Under the pieces are notes generated by a model, which was not told the origin of the DNA, made no database searches, and saw nothing but the letters and a program-made list of their open reading frames with translations. The translations under genes and the position numbers were made by a program. Source: Auanema rhodensis (taxonomy: Eukaryota; Nematoda; Chromadorea; Rhabditida; Rhabditidae). Taken from it: DNA of 64,000 nucleotides. Of the stretch, positions 36,825 through 51,200 are shown in pieces. Each line of letters opens with the position of its first letter. Position 1 is the first letter of the stretch. The DNA is taken from assembly GCA_964057225.1 (NCBI GenBank), contig OZ059896.1, positions 4,588,001 to 4,652,000 on the forward strand, written 5' to 3'.

Positions 36825-39800
36825 TATCCTCGATTTTCACCCTGAAGAATTAATTTTTTCGTTGAATAACATTGTCCATCGTTTTCGCCTCAAAAAAAGG
36901 AATCTAAAAACATCTACTTTTTGCGAAATTATTTTGAAATTTTTCGAAAAAATTTTGTCAAAATGTTTTTGGAAGCAATGTTGAGTGTACATGGAAACTC
37001 AACATACACTAATGCATCATTTTTCAAACGATCATAACTAATTTTTGTGATGAGCGTTTCTCCATGTAGTATAATGCACTCGATGCGGATTTTTAAGCTG
37101 CGTCGATCTGTGTTATCAGATTTGCGCTAGCTTAAAAATGCACCGAGATATCAACTGATATAAGTTCACACTTATATCCTCGATTTTCACCCTGAAGAAT
37201 TAATTTTTTCGTTGAATAACATTGTCCATCGTTTTTGCCTTGAAAGAAGGAATCTAAAAACATCTACTTTTTGCTAAATTATTTTGAAATTTTTCGAAAA
37301 AATTTTTGTCAAAATGTTTTTGGAAGCAATTTTGAGTGTACATGGAAACTCAACATACACTAATGCATCATTTTTCAAACAATCATAACTAATTTTTGTA
37401 TTAAGCTTTCCTCAATGTAATATAGTGCATTCGATGCGGATTTTTAAGCTGCGTCGATCTGTGTTATCAGATTTGCGCTAGCTTAAAAATGCACCGAGAT
37501 ATCAACTGATATAAGTTCACACTTATATCCTCGATTTTCACCCTGAAGAATTAATTTTTTCGTTGAATAACATTGTCCATCGTTTTTGCCTTAAAAAAAG
37601 GAATCTAAAAACATCTACTTTTTGCTAAATTATTTTGAAATTTTTCGAAAAAATTTTTGTCAAAATGTTTTTGGAAGCAATTTTGAGTGTACATGGAAAC
37701 TCAACATACACTAATGCATCATTTTTCAAACGATCATAACTAATTTCTGTATTAAGCTTTCCTCAATGTAATATAGTGCATTCGATGCGGATTTTTAAGC
37801 TGCGTCGATCTGTGTTATCAGATTTGCGCTAGCTTAAAAATGCACCTAGATATCATCTGATATAAGTTCACACTTGTATCCTCGATTTTCACCCTGAAGA
37901 ATTAATTTTTTCGTTGAATAACATTGTCCATCGTTTTTGCCTTTAAAAAAGGAATCTAAAAACATCTACTTTTTGCTAAATTATTTTGAAATTTTTCGAA
38001 AAAATTTTTGTCAAAATGTTTTTGGAAGCAATGTTGAGTGTACATGGAAACTCAACATACACTAATGCATCATTTTTCAAACGATCATAACTAATTTTTG
38101 TATTAAGCTTTTCTTAATGTAGTATAGTGCTTTCGATGCGGACTTTTAAGCTGCGTCGATCTATGTTATCAGATTTGCGCTAGCTTAAAAATGCACCGAG
38201 ATATCAACTGATATAAGTTCACACTTATATCCTCGATTTTCACCCTGAAGAATTAATTTTTTCGTTGAATAACATTGTCCATCGTTTTTGCCTTGAAAGA
38301 AGGAATCTAAAAACATCTACTTTTTGCTAAATTATTTTGAAATTTTTCGAAAAAATTTTTGTCAAAATGTTTTTGGAAGCAATTTTGAGTGTACATGGAA
38401 ACTCAACATACACTAATGCATCATTTTTCAAACGATCATAACTAATTTTTGTATTAAGCTTTCCTCAATGTAATATAGTGCATTCGATGCGGTTTTTTAA
38501 GCTGCGTCGATCTGTGTTATCAGATTTGCGCTAGCTTAAAAATGCACCGAGATATCATCTGATATAAGTTCACACTTATATCCTCGATTTTCACCCTGAA
38601 GAATTAATTTTTTCGTTGAATAACATTGTCCATCGTTTTCGCCTCAAAAAAAGGAATCTAAAAACATCTACTTTTTGCGAAATTATTTTGAAATTTTTCG
38701 AAAAAATTTTGTCAAAATGTTTTTGGAAGCAATGTTGAGTGTACATGGAAACTCAACATACACTAATGCATCATTTTTCAAACGATCATAACTAATTTTT
38801 GTGATGAGCGTTTCTCCATGTAGTATAATGCACTCGATGCGGATTTTTAAGCTGCGTCGATCTGTGTTATCAGATTTGCGCTAGCTTAAAAATGCACCGA
38901 GATATCAACTGATATAAGTTCACACTTATATCCTCGATTTTCACCCTGAAGAATTAATTTTTTCGTTGAATAACATTGTCCATCGTTTTTGCCTTGAAAG
39001 AAGGAATCTAAAAACATCTACTTTTTGCTAAATTATTTTGAAATTTTTCGAAAAAATTTTTGTCAAAATGTTTTTGGAAGCAATTTTGAGTGTACATGGA
39101 AACTCAACATACACTAATGCATCATTTTTCAAACAATCATAACTAATTTTTGTATTAAGCTTTCCTCAATGTAATATAGTGCATTCGATGCGGATTTTTA
39201 AGCTGCGTCGATCTGTGTTATCAGATTTGCGCTAGCTTAAAAATGCACCGAGATATCAACTGATATAAGTTCACACTTATATCCTCGATTTTCACCCTGA
39301 AGAATTAATTTTTTCGTTGAATAACATTGTCCATCGTTTTTGCCTTAAAAAAAGGAATCTAAAAACATCTACTTTTTGCTAAATTATTTTGAAATTTTTC
39401 GAAAAAATTTTTGTCAAAATGTTTTTGGAAGCAATTTTGAGTGTACATGGAAACTCAACATACACTAATGCATCATTTTTCAAACGATCATAACTAATTT
39501 CTGTATTAAGCTTTCCTCAATGTAATATAGTGCATTCGATGCGGATTTTTAAGCTGCGTCGATCTGTGTTATCAGATTTGCGCTAGCTTAAAAATGCACC
39601 TAGATATCATCTGATATAAGTTCACACTTGTATCCTCGATTTTCACCCTGAAGAATTAATTTTTTCGTTGAATAACATTGTCCATCGTTTTTGCCTTTAA
39701 AAAAGGAATCTAAAAACATCTACTTTTTGCTAAATTATTTTGAAATTTTTCGAAAAAATTTTTGTCAAAATGTTTTTGGAAGCAATGTTGAGTGTACATG

Positions 39801-40332
39801 GAAACTCAACATACACTAATGCATCATTTTTCAAACGATCATAACTAATTTTTGTATTAAGCTTTTCTTAATGTAGTATAGTGCTTTCGATGCGGACTTT
39901 TAAGCTGCGTCGATCTATGTTATCAGATTTGCGCTAGCTTAAAAATGCACCGAGATATCAACTGATATAAGTTCACACTTATATCCTCGATTTTCACCCT
40001 GAAGAATTAATTTTTTCGTTGAATAACATTGTCCATCGTTTTTGCCTTGAAAGAAGGAATCTAAAAACATCTACTTTTTGCTAAATTATTTTGAAATTTT
40101 TCGAAAAAATTTTTGTCAAAATGTTTTTGGAAGCAATTTTGAGTGTACATGGAAACTCAACATACACTAATGCATCATTTTTCAAACGATCATAACTAAT
40201 TTTTGTATTAAGCTTTCCTCAATGTAATATAGTGCATTCGATGCGGTTTTTTAAGCTGCGTCGATCTGTGTTATCAGATTTGCGCTAGCTTAAAAATGCA
40301 CCGAGATATCATCTGATATAAGTTCACACTTA
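36825..40332 (+). repeat. Pentamer HOR, two tandem copies of 1754 bp
   Basis: Copies are 36825-38578 and 38579-40332. They share rare states in the same order: TTTTCGCCTC with GCACTCGATG (37077 and 38831), CAATCAT, AATTTCTGTATTAAG, CTTGTATCC followed by CCTTTAAAAAAGG (37876 and 39630), GTGCTTTCGATG, and a final GCGGTTTTTTAAG monomer. I saw no difference between them by eye, which suggests a very recent duplication. Confidence 0.87.
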
Positions 40333-43300
40333 TATCCTCGATTTTCACCCTGAAGAATTAATTTTTTCGTTGAATAACATTGTCCATCGTTTTCGCCTCA
40401 AAAAAAGGAATCTAAAAACATCTACTTTTTGCGAAATTATTTTGAAATTTTTCGAAAAAATTTTGTCAAAATGTTTTTGGAAGCAATGTTGAGTGTACAT
40501 GGAAACTCAACATACACTAATGCATCATTTTTCAAACGATCATAACTAATTTTTGTGATGAGCGTTTCTCCATGTAGTATAATGCATTCGATGCGGATTT
40601 TTAAGCTGCGTCGATCTGTGTTATCAGATTTGCGCTAGCTTAAAAATGCACCGAGATATCAACTGATATAAGTTCACACTTATATCCTCGATTTTCACCC
40701 TGAAGAATTAATTTTTTCGTTGAATAACATTGTCCATCGTTTTTGCCTTGAAAGAAGGAATCTAAAAACATCTACTTTTTGCTAAATTATTTTGAAATTT
40801 TTCGAAAAAATTTTTGTCAAAATGTTTTTGGAAGCAATTTTGAGTGTACATGGAAACTCAACATACACTAATGCATCATTTTTCAAACGATCATAACTAA
40901 TTTTTGTATTAAGCTTTCCTCAATGTAATATAGTGCATTCGATGCGGATTTTTAAGCTGCGTCGATCTGTGTTATCAGATTTGCGCTAGCTTAAAAATGC
41001 ACCGAGATATCATCTGATATAAGTTCACACTTATATCCTCGATTTTCACCCTGAAGAATTAATTTTTTCGTTGAATAACATTGTCCATCGTTTTTGCCTT
41101 GAAAAAAGGAATCTAAAAACATCTACTTTTTGCTAAATTATTTTGAAATTTTTCGAAAAAATTTTTGTCAAAATGTTTTTGGAAGCAATGTTGAGTGTAC
41201 ATGGAAACTCAACATACACTAATGCATCATTTTTCAAACGATCATAACTAATTTTTGTATTAAGCTTTTCTCAATGTAATATAGTGCATTCGATGCGGTT
41301 TTTTAAGCTGCGTCGATCTGTGTTATCAGATTTGCGCTAGCTTAAAAATGCACCGAGATATTAACTGATATAAGTTCACACTTATATCCTCGATTTTCAC
41401 CCTGAAGAATTAATTTTTTCGTTGAATAACATTGTCCATCGTTTTTGCCTCAAAAAAAGGAATCTAAAAACATCTACTTTTTGCGAAATTATTTTGAAAT
41501 TTTTCGAAAAAATTTTGTCAAAATGTTTTTGGAAGCAATGTTGAGTGTACATGGAAACTCAACATACACTAATGCATCATTTTTCAAACGATCATAACTA
41601 ATTTTTGTGATGAGCGTTTCTCCATGTAGTATAATGCATTCGATGCGGATTTTTAAGCTGCGTCGATCTGTGTTATCAGATTTGCGCTAGCTTAAAAATG
41701 CACCGAGATATCAACTGATATAAGTTCACACTTATATCCTCGATTTTCACCCTGAAGAATTAATTTTTTCGTTGAATAACATTGTCCATCGTTTTTGCCT
41801 CAAAAAAAGGAATCTAAAAACATCTACTTTTTGCGAAATTATTTTGAAATTTTTCGAAAAAATTTTGTCAAAATGTTTTTGGAAGCAATGTTGAGTGTAC
41901 ATGGAAACTCAACATACACTAATGCATCATTTTTCAAACGATCATAACTAATTTTTGTGATGAGCGTTTCTCCATGTAGTATAATGCATTCGATGCGGAT
42001 TTTTAAGCTGCGTCGATCTATGTTATCAGATTTGCGCTAGCTTAAAAATGCACCGAGATATCAACTGATATAAGTTCACACTTATATCCTCGATTTTCAC
42101 CCTGAAGAATTAATTTTTTCGTTGAATAACATTGTCCATCGTTTTTGCCTTGAAAGAAGGAATCTAAAAACATCTACTTTTTGCTAAATTATTTTGAAAT
42201 TTTTCGAAAAAATTTTTGTCAAAATGTTTTTGGAAGCAATGTTGAGTGTACATGGAAACTCAACATACACTAATGCATCATTTTTCAAACGATCATAACT
42301 AATTTTTGTATTAAGCTTTTCTCAATGTAATATAGTGCTTTCGATGCGGACTTTTAAGCTGCGTCGATCTATGTTATCAGATTTGCGCTAGCTTAAAAAT
42401 GCACCGAGATATCAACTGATATAAGTTCACACTTATATCCTCGATTTTCACCCTGAAGAATTAATTTTTTCGTTGAATAACATTGTCCATCGTTTTTGCC
42501 TTGAAAGAAGGAATCTAAAAACATCTACTTTTTGCTAAATTATTTTGAAATTTTTCGAAAAAATTTTTGTCAAAATGTTTTTGGAAGCAATGTTGAGTGT
42601 ACATGGAAACTCAACATACACTAATGCATCATTTTTCAAACGATCATAACTAATTTTTGTGATGAGCGTTTCTCCATGTAGTATAATGCATTCGATGCGG
42701 ATTTTTAAGCTGCGTCGATCTGTGTTATCAGATTTGCGCTAGCTTAAAAATGCACCGAGATATCAACTGATATAAGTTCACACTTATATCCTCGATTTTC
42801 ACCCTGAAGAATTAATTTTTTCGTTGAATAACATTGTCCATCGTTTTTGCCTTGAAAGAAGGAATCTAAAAACATCTACTTTTTGCTAAATTATTTTGAA
42901 ATTTTTCGAAAAAATTTTTGTCAAAATGTTTTTGGAAGCAATTTTGAGTGTACATGGAAACTCAACATACACTAATGCATCATTTTTCAAACAATCATAA
43001 CTAATTTTTGTATTAAGCTTTCCTCAATGTAATATAGTGCATTCGATGCGGATTTTTAAGCTGCGTCGATCTGTGTTATCAGATTTGCGCTAGCTTAAAA
43101 ATGCACCGAGATATCAACTGATATAAGTTCACACTTATATCCTCGATTTTCACCCTGAAGAATTAATTTTTTCGTTGAATAACATTGTCCATCGTTTTTG
43201 CCTTAAAAAAAGGAATCTAAAAACATCTACTTTTTGCTAAATTATTTTGAAATTTTTCGAAAAAATTTTTGTCAAAATGTTTTTGGAAGCAATTTTGAGT

Positions 43301-46300
43301 GTACATGGAAACTCAACATACACTAATGCATCATTTTTCAAACGATCATAACTAATTTCTGTATTAAGCTTTCCTCAATGTAATATAGTGCATTCGATGC
43401 GGATTTTTAAGCTGCGTCGATCTGTGTTATCAGATTTGCGCTAGCTTAAAAATGCACCTAGATATCATCTGATATAAGTTCACACTTGTATCCTCGATTT
43501 TCACCCTGAAGAATTAATTTTTTCGTTGAATAACATTGTCCATCGTTTTTGCCTTTAAAAAAGGAATCTAAAAACATCTACTTTTTGCTAAATTATTTTG
43601 AAATTTTTCGAAAAAATTTTTGTCAAAATGTTTTTGGAAGCAATGTTGAGTGTACATGGAAACTCAACATACACTAATGCATCATTTTTCAAACGATCAT
43701 AACTAATTTTTGTATTAAGCTTTTCTTAATGTAGTATAGTGCTTTCGATGCGGACTTTTAAGCTGCGTCGATCTATGTTATCAGATTTGCGCTAGCTTAA
43801 AAATGCACCGAGATATCAACTGATATAAGTTCACACTTATATCCTCGATTTTCACCCTGAAGAATTAATTTTTTCGTTGAATAACATTGTCCATCGTTTT
43901 TGCCTTGAAAGAAGGAATCTAAAAACATCTACTTTTTGCTAAATTATTTTGAAATTTTTCGAAAAAATTTTTGTCAAAATGTTTTTGGAAGCAATTTTGA
44001 GTGTACATGGAAACTCAACATACACTAATGCATCATTTTTCAAACGATCATAACTAATTTTTGTATTAAGCTTTCCTCAATGTAATATAGTGCATTCGAT
44101 GCGGTTTTTTAAGCTGCGTCGATCTGTGTTATCAGATTTGCGCTAGCTTAAAAATGCACCGAGATATCATCTGATATAAGTTCACACTTATATCCTCGAT
44201 TTTCACCCTGAAGAATTAATTTTTTCGTTGAATAACATTGTCCATCGTTTTCGCCTCAAAAAAAGGAATCTAAAAACATCTACTTTTTGCGAAATTATTT
44301 TGAAATTTTTCGAAAAAATTTTGTCAAAATGTTTTTGGAAGCAATGTTGAGTGTACATGGAAACTCAACATACACTAATGCATCATTTTTCAAACGATCA
44401 TAACTAATTTTTGTGATGAGCGTTTCTCCATGTAGTATAATGCATTCGATGCGGATTTTTAAGCTGCGTCGATCTGTGTTATCAGATTTGCGCTAGCTTA
44501 AAAATGCACCGAGATATCAACTGATATAAGTTCACACTTATATCCTCGATTTTCACCCTGAAGAATTAATTTTTTCGTTGAATAACATTGTCCATCGTTT
44601 TTGCCTTGAAAGAAGGAATCTAAAAACATCTACTTTTTGCTAAATTATTTTGAAATTTTTCGAAAAAATTTTTGTCAAAATGTTTTTGGAAGCAATTTTG
44701 AGTGTACATGGAAACTCAACATACACTAATGCATCATTTTTCAAACGATCATAACTAATTTTTGTATTAAGCTTTCCTCAATGTAATATAGTGCATTCGA
44801 TGCGGATTTTTAAGCTGCGTCGATCTGTGTTATCAGATTTGCGCTAGCTTAAAAATGCACCGAGATATCATCTGATATAAGTTCACACTTATATCCTCGA
44901 TTTTCACCCTGAAGAATTAATTTTTTCGTTGAATAACATTGTCCATCGTTTTTGCCTTGAAAAAAGGAATCTAAAAACATCTACTTTTTGCTAAATTATT
45001 TTGAAATTTTTCGAAAAAATTTTTGTCAAAATGTTTTTGGAAGCAATGTTGAGTGTACATGGAAACTCAACATACACTAATGCATCATTTTTCAAACGAT
45101 CATAACTAATTTTTGTATTAAGCTTTTCTCAATGTAATATAGTGCATTCGATGCGGTTTTTTAAGCTGCGTCGATCTGTGTTATCAGATTTGCGCTAGCT
45201 TAAAAATGCACCGAGATATTAACTGATATAAGTTCACACTTATATCCTCGATTTTCACCCTGAAGAATTAATTTTTTCGTTGAATAACATTGTCCATCGT
45301 TTTTGCCTCAAAAAAAGGAATCTAAAAACATCTACTTTTTGCGAAATTATTTTGAAATTTTTCGAAAAAATTTTGTCAAAATGTTTTTGGAAGCAATGTT
45401 GAGTGTACATGGAAACTCAACATACACTAATGCATCATTTTTCAAACGATCATAACTAATTTTTGTGATGAGCGTTTCTCCATGTAGTATAATGCATTCG
45501 ATGCGGATTTTTAAGCTGCGTCGATCTGTGTTATCAGATTTGCGCTAGCTTAAAAATGCACCGAGATATCAACTGATATAAGTTCACACTTATATCCTCG
45601 ATTTTCACCCTGAAGAATTAATTTTTTCGTTGAATAACATTGTCCATCGTTTTTGCCTCAAAAAAAGGAATCTAAAAACATCTACTTTTTGCGAAATTAT
45701 TTTGAAATTTTTCGAAAAAATTTTGTCAAAATGTTTTTGGAAGCAATGTTGAGTGTACATGGAAACTCAACATACACTAATGCATCATTTTTCAAACGAT
45801 CATAACTAATTTTTGTGATGAGCGTTTCTCCATGTAGTATAATGCATTCGATGCGGATTTTTAAGCTGCGTCGATCTATGTTATCAGATTTGCGCTAGCT
45901 TAAAAATGCACCGAGATATCAACTGATATAAGTTCACACTTATATCCTCGATTTTCACCCTGAAGAATTAATTTTTTCGTTGAATAACATTGTCCATCGT
46001 TTTTGCCTTGAAAGAAGGAATCTAAAAACATCTACTTTTTGCTAAATTATTTTGAAATTTTTCGAAAAAATTTTTGTCAAAATGTTTTTGGAAGCAATGT
46101 TGAGTGTACATGGAAACTCAACATACACTAATGCATCATTTTTCAAACGATCATAACTAATTTTTGTATTAAGCTTTTCTCAATGTAATATAGTGCTTTC
46201 GATGCGGACTTTTAAGCTGCGTCGATCTATGTTATCAGATTTGCGCTAGCTTAAAAATGCACCGAGATATCAACTGATATAAGTTCACACTTATATCCTC

Positions 46301-48048
46301 GATTTTCACCCTGAAGAATTAATTTTTTCGTTGAATAACATTGTCCATCGTTTTTGCCTTGAAAGAAGGAATCTAAAAACATCTACTTTTTGCTAAATTA
46401 TTTTGAAATTTTTCGAAAAAATTTTTGTCAAAATGTTTTTGGAAGCAATGTTGAGTGTACATGGAAACTCAACATACACTAATGCATCATTTTTCAAACG
46501 ATCATAACTAATTTTTGTGATGAGCGTTTCTCCATGTAGTATAATGCATTCGATGCGGATTTTTAAGCTGCGTCGATCTGTGTTATCAGATTTGCGCTAG
46601 CTTAAAAATGCACCGAGATATCAACTGATATAAGTTCACACTTATATCCTCGATTTTCACCCTGAAGAATTAATTTTTTCGTTGAATAACATTGTCCATC
46701 GTTTTTGCCTTGAAAGAAGGAATCTAAAAACATCTACTTTTTGCTAAATTATTTTGAAATTTTTCGAAAAAATTTTTGTCAAAATGTTTTTGGAAGCAAT
46801 TTTGAGTGTACATGGAAACTCAACATACACTAATGCATCATTTTTCAAACAATCATAACTAATTTTTGTATTAAGCTTTCCTCAATGTAATATAGTGCAT
46901 TCGATGCGGATTTTTAAGCTGCGTCGATCTGTGTTATCAGATTTGCGCTAGCTTAAAAATGCACCGAGATATCAACTGATATAAGTTCACACTTATATCC
47001 TCGATTTTCACCCTGAAGAATTAATTTTTTCGTTGAATAACATTGTCCATCGTTTTTGCCTTAAAAAAAGGAATCTAAAAACATCTACTTTTTGCTAAAT
47101 TATTTTGAAATTTTTCGAAAAAATTTTTGTCAAAATGTTTTTGGAAGCAATTTTGAGTGTACATGGAAACTCAACATACACTAATGCATCATTTTTCAAA
47201 CGATCATAACTAATTTCTGTATTAAGCTTTCCTCAATGTAATATAGTGCATTCGATGCGGATTTTTAAGCTGCGTCGATCTGTGTTATCAGATTTGCGCT
47301 AGCTTAAAAATGCACCTAGATATCATCTGATATAAGTTCACACTTGTATCCTCGATTTTCACCCTGAAGAATTAATTTTTTCGTTGAATAACATTGTCCA
47401 TCGTTTTTGCCTTTAAAAAAGGAATCTAAAAACATCTACTTTTTGCTAAATTATTTTGAAATTTTTCGAAAAAATTTTTGTCAAAATGTTTTTGGAAGCA
47501 ATGTTGAGTGTACATGGAAACTCAACATACACTAATGCATCATTTTTCAAACGATCATAACTAATTTTTGTATTAAGCTTTTCTTAATGTAGTATAGTGC
47601 TTTCGATGCGGACTTTTAAGCTGCGTCGATCTATGTTATCAGATTTGCGCTAGCTTAAAAATGCACCGAGATATCAACTGATATAAGTTCACACTTATAT
47701 CCTCGATTTTCACCCTGAAGAATTAATTTTTTCGTTGAATAACATTGTCCATCGTTTTTGCCTTGAAAGAAGGAATCTAAAAACATCTACTTTTTGCTAA
47801 ATTATTTTGAAATTTTTCGAAAAAATTTTTGTCAAAATGTTTTTGGAAGCAATTTTGAGTGTACATGGAAACTCAACATACACTAATGCATCATTTTTCA
47901 AACGATCATAACTAATTTTTGTATTAAGCTTTCCTCAATGTAATATAGTGCATTCGATGCGGATTTTTAAGCTGCGTCGATCTGTGTTATCAGATTTGCG
48001 CTAGCTTAAAAATGCACCGAGATATCATCTGATATAAGTTCACACTTA
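40333..48048 (+). repeat. 11-mer HOR, two tandem copies of 3858 bp
   Basis: Copies are 40333-44190 and 44191-48048. TTTTCGCCTC marks the first monomer of each (40389 and 44247), and CTTGTATCC (43488 and 47346), CCTTTAAAAAAGG, AATTTCTGTATTAAG, GTGCTTTCGATG and CTTTTCTCAATG fall at the same offset. The last four monomers of each copy equal the last four of the adjacent pentamer (36825-40332), so the 11-mer is a longer unit built around the pentamer. A visible difference is GCGGTTTTTTAAG near 44100 against GCGGATTTTTAAG near 47960. Confidence 0.87.
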
Positions 48049-51000
48049 TATCCTCGATTTTCACCCTGAAGAATTAATTTTTTCGTTGAATAACATTGTC
48101 CATCGTTTTTGCCTTGAAAGAAGGAATCTAAAAACATCTACTTTTTGCGAAATTATTTTGAAATTTTTCGAAAAAATTTTGTCAAAATGTTTTTGGAAGC
48201 AATTTTGAGTGTACATGGAAACTCAACATACACTAATGCATCATTTTTCAAACGATCGTAACTAATTTTTGTATTAAGCTTTTCTTAATGTAGTATAGTG
48301 CATTCGATGCGGACTTTTAAGCTGCGTCGATCTGTGTTATCAGATTTGCGCTAGCTTAAAAATGCACCGAGATATTAACTGATATAAGTTCACACTTATA
48401 TCCTCGATTTTCACCCTGAAGAATTAATTTTTTCGTTGAATAACATTGTCCATCGTTTTTGCCTCAAAAAAAGGAATCTAAAAACATCTACTTTTTGCGA
48501 AATTATTTTGAAATTTTTCGAAAAAATTTTGTCAAAATGTTTTTGGAAGCAATGTTGAGTGTACATGGAAACTCAACATACACTAATGCATCATTTTTCA
48601 AACGATCATAACTAATTTTTGTGATGAGCGTTTCTCCATGTAGTATAGTGCATTCGATGCGGACTTTTAAGCTGCGTCGATCTGTGTTATCAGATTTGCG
48701 CTAGCTTAAAAATGCACCGAGATATTAACTGATATAAGTTCACACTTATATCCTCGATTTTCACCCTGAAGAATTAATTTTTTCGTTGAATAACATTGTC
48801 CATCGTTTTTGCCTCAAAAAAAGGAATCTAAAAACATCTACTTTTTGCGAAATTATTTTGAAATTTTTCGAAAAAATTTTGTCAAAATGTTTTTGGAAGC
48901 AATGTTGAGTGTACATGGAAACTCAACATACACTAATGCATCATTTTTCAAACGATCATAACTAATTTTTGTGATGAGCGTTTCTCCATGTAGTATAATG
49001 CATTCGATGCGGATTTTTAAGCTGCGTCGATCTGTGTTATCAGATTTGCGCTAGCTTAAAAATGCACCGAGATATCAACTGATATAAGTTCACACTTATA
49101 TCCTCGATTTTCACCCTGAAGAATTAATTTTTTCGTTGAATAACATTGTCCATCGTTTTTGCCTTAAAAAAAGGAATCTAAAAACATCTACTTTTTGCTA
49201 AATTATTTTGAAATTTTTCGAAAAAATTTTTGTCAAAATGTTTTTGGAAGCAATTTTGAGTGTACATGGAAACTCAACATACACTAATGCATCATTTTTC
49301 AAACGATCATAACTAATTTTTGTATTAAGCTTTCCTCAATGTAATATAGTGCATTCGATGCGGATTTTTAAGCTGCGTCGATCTGTGTTATCAGATTTGC
49401 GCTAGCTTAAAAATGCACCTAGATATCATCTGATATAAGTTCACACTTGTATGCTCGATTTTCACCCTGAAGAATTAATTTTTTCGTTGAATAACATTGT
49501 CCATCGTTTTTGCCTTTAAAAAAGGAATCTAAAAACATCTACTTTTTGCTAAATTATTCTGAAATTTTTCGAAAAAATTTTTGTCAAAATGTTTTTGGAA
49601 GCAATGTTGAGTGTACATGGAAACTCAACATACACTAATGCATCATTTTTCAAACGATCATAACTAATTTTTGTATTAAGCTTTTCTTAATGTAGTATAG
49701 TGCTTTCGATGCGGACTTTTAAGCTGCGTCGATCTATGTTATCAGATTTGCGCTAGCTTAAAAATGCACCGAGATATCAACTGATATAAGTTCACACTTA
49801 TATCCTCGATTTTCACCCTGAAGAATTAATTTTTTCGTTGAATAACATTGTCCATCGTTTTTGCCTCAAAAAAAGGAATCTAAAAACATCTACTTTTTGC
49901 GAAATTATTTTGAAATTTTTCGAAAAAATTTTGTCAAAATGTTTTTGGAAGCAATGTTGAGTGTACATGGAAACTCAACATACACTAATGCATCATTTTT
50001 CAAACGATCATAACTAATTTTTGTGATGAGCGTTTCTCCATGTAGTATAATGCATTCGATGCGGATTTTCAAGCTGCGTCGATCTGTGTTATCAGATTTG
50101 CGCTAGCTTAAAAATGCACCGAGATATCAACTGATATAAGTTCACACTTATATCCTCGATTTTCACCCTGAAGAATTAATTTTTTCGTTGAATAACATTG
50201 TCCATCGTTTTTGCCTCAAAAAAAGGAATCTAAAAACATCTACTTTTTGCGAAATTATTTTGAAATTTTTGGAAAAAATTTTGTCAAAATGTTTTTGGAA
50301 GCAATGTTGAGTGTACATGGAAACTCAACATACACTAATGCATCATTTTTCAAACGATCATAACTAATTTTTGTGATGAGCGTTTCTCCATGTAGTATAA
50401 TGCATTCGATGCGGATTTTTAAGCTGCGTCGATCTGTGTTATCAGATTTGCGCTAGCTTAAAAATGCACCGAGATATCAACTGATATAAGTTCACACTTA
50501 TATCCTCGATTTTCACCCTGAAGAATTAATTTTTTCGTTGAATAACATTGTCCATCGTTTTTGCCTCAAAAAAAGGAATCTAAAAACATCTACTTTTTGC
50601 GAAATTATTTTGAAATTTTTCGAAAAAATTTTGTCAAAATGTTTTTGGAAGCAATGTTGAGTGTACATGGAAACTCAACATACACTAATGCATCATTTTT
50701 CAAACGATCATAACTAATTTTTGTGATGAGCGTTTCTCCATGTAGTATAATGCATTCGATGCGGATTTTTAAGCTGCGTCGATCTATGTTATCAGATTTG
50801 CGCTAGCTTAAAAATGCACCGAGATATCAACTGATATAAGTTCACACTTATATCCTCGATTTTCACCCTGAAGAATTAATTTTTTCGTTGAATAACATTG
50901 TCCATCGTTTTTGCCTTGAAAGAAGGAATCTAAAAACATCTACTTTTTGCGAAATTATTTTGAAATTTTTCGAAAAAATTTTGTCAAAATGTTTTTGGAA

Positions 51001-51200
51001 GCAATTTTGAGTGTACATGGAAACTCAACATACACTAATGCATCATTTTTCAAACGATCGTAAATAATTTTTGTATTAAGCTTTTCTTAATGTAGTATAG
51101 TGCATTCGATGCGGACTTTTAAGCTGCGTCGATCTGTGTTATCAGATTTGCGCTAGCTTAAAAATGCACCGAGATATTAACTGATATAAGTTCACACTTA

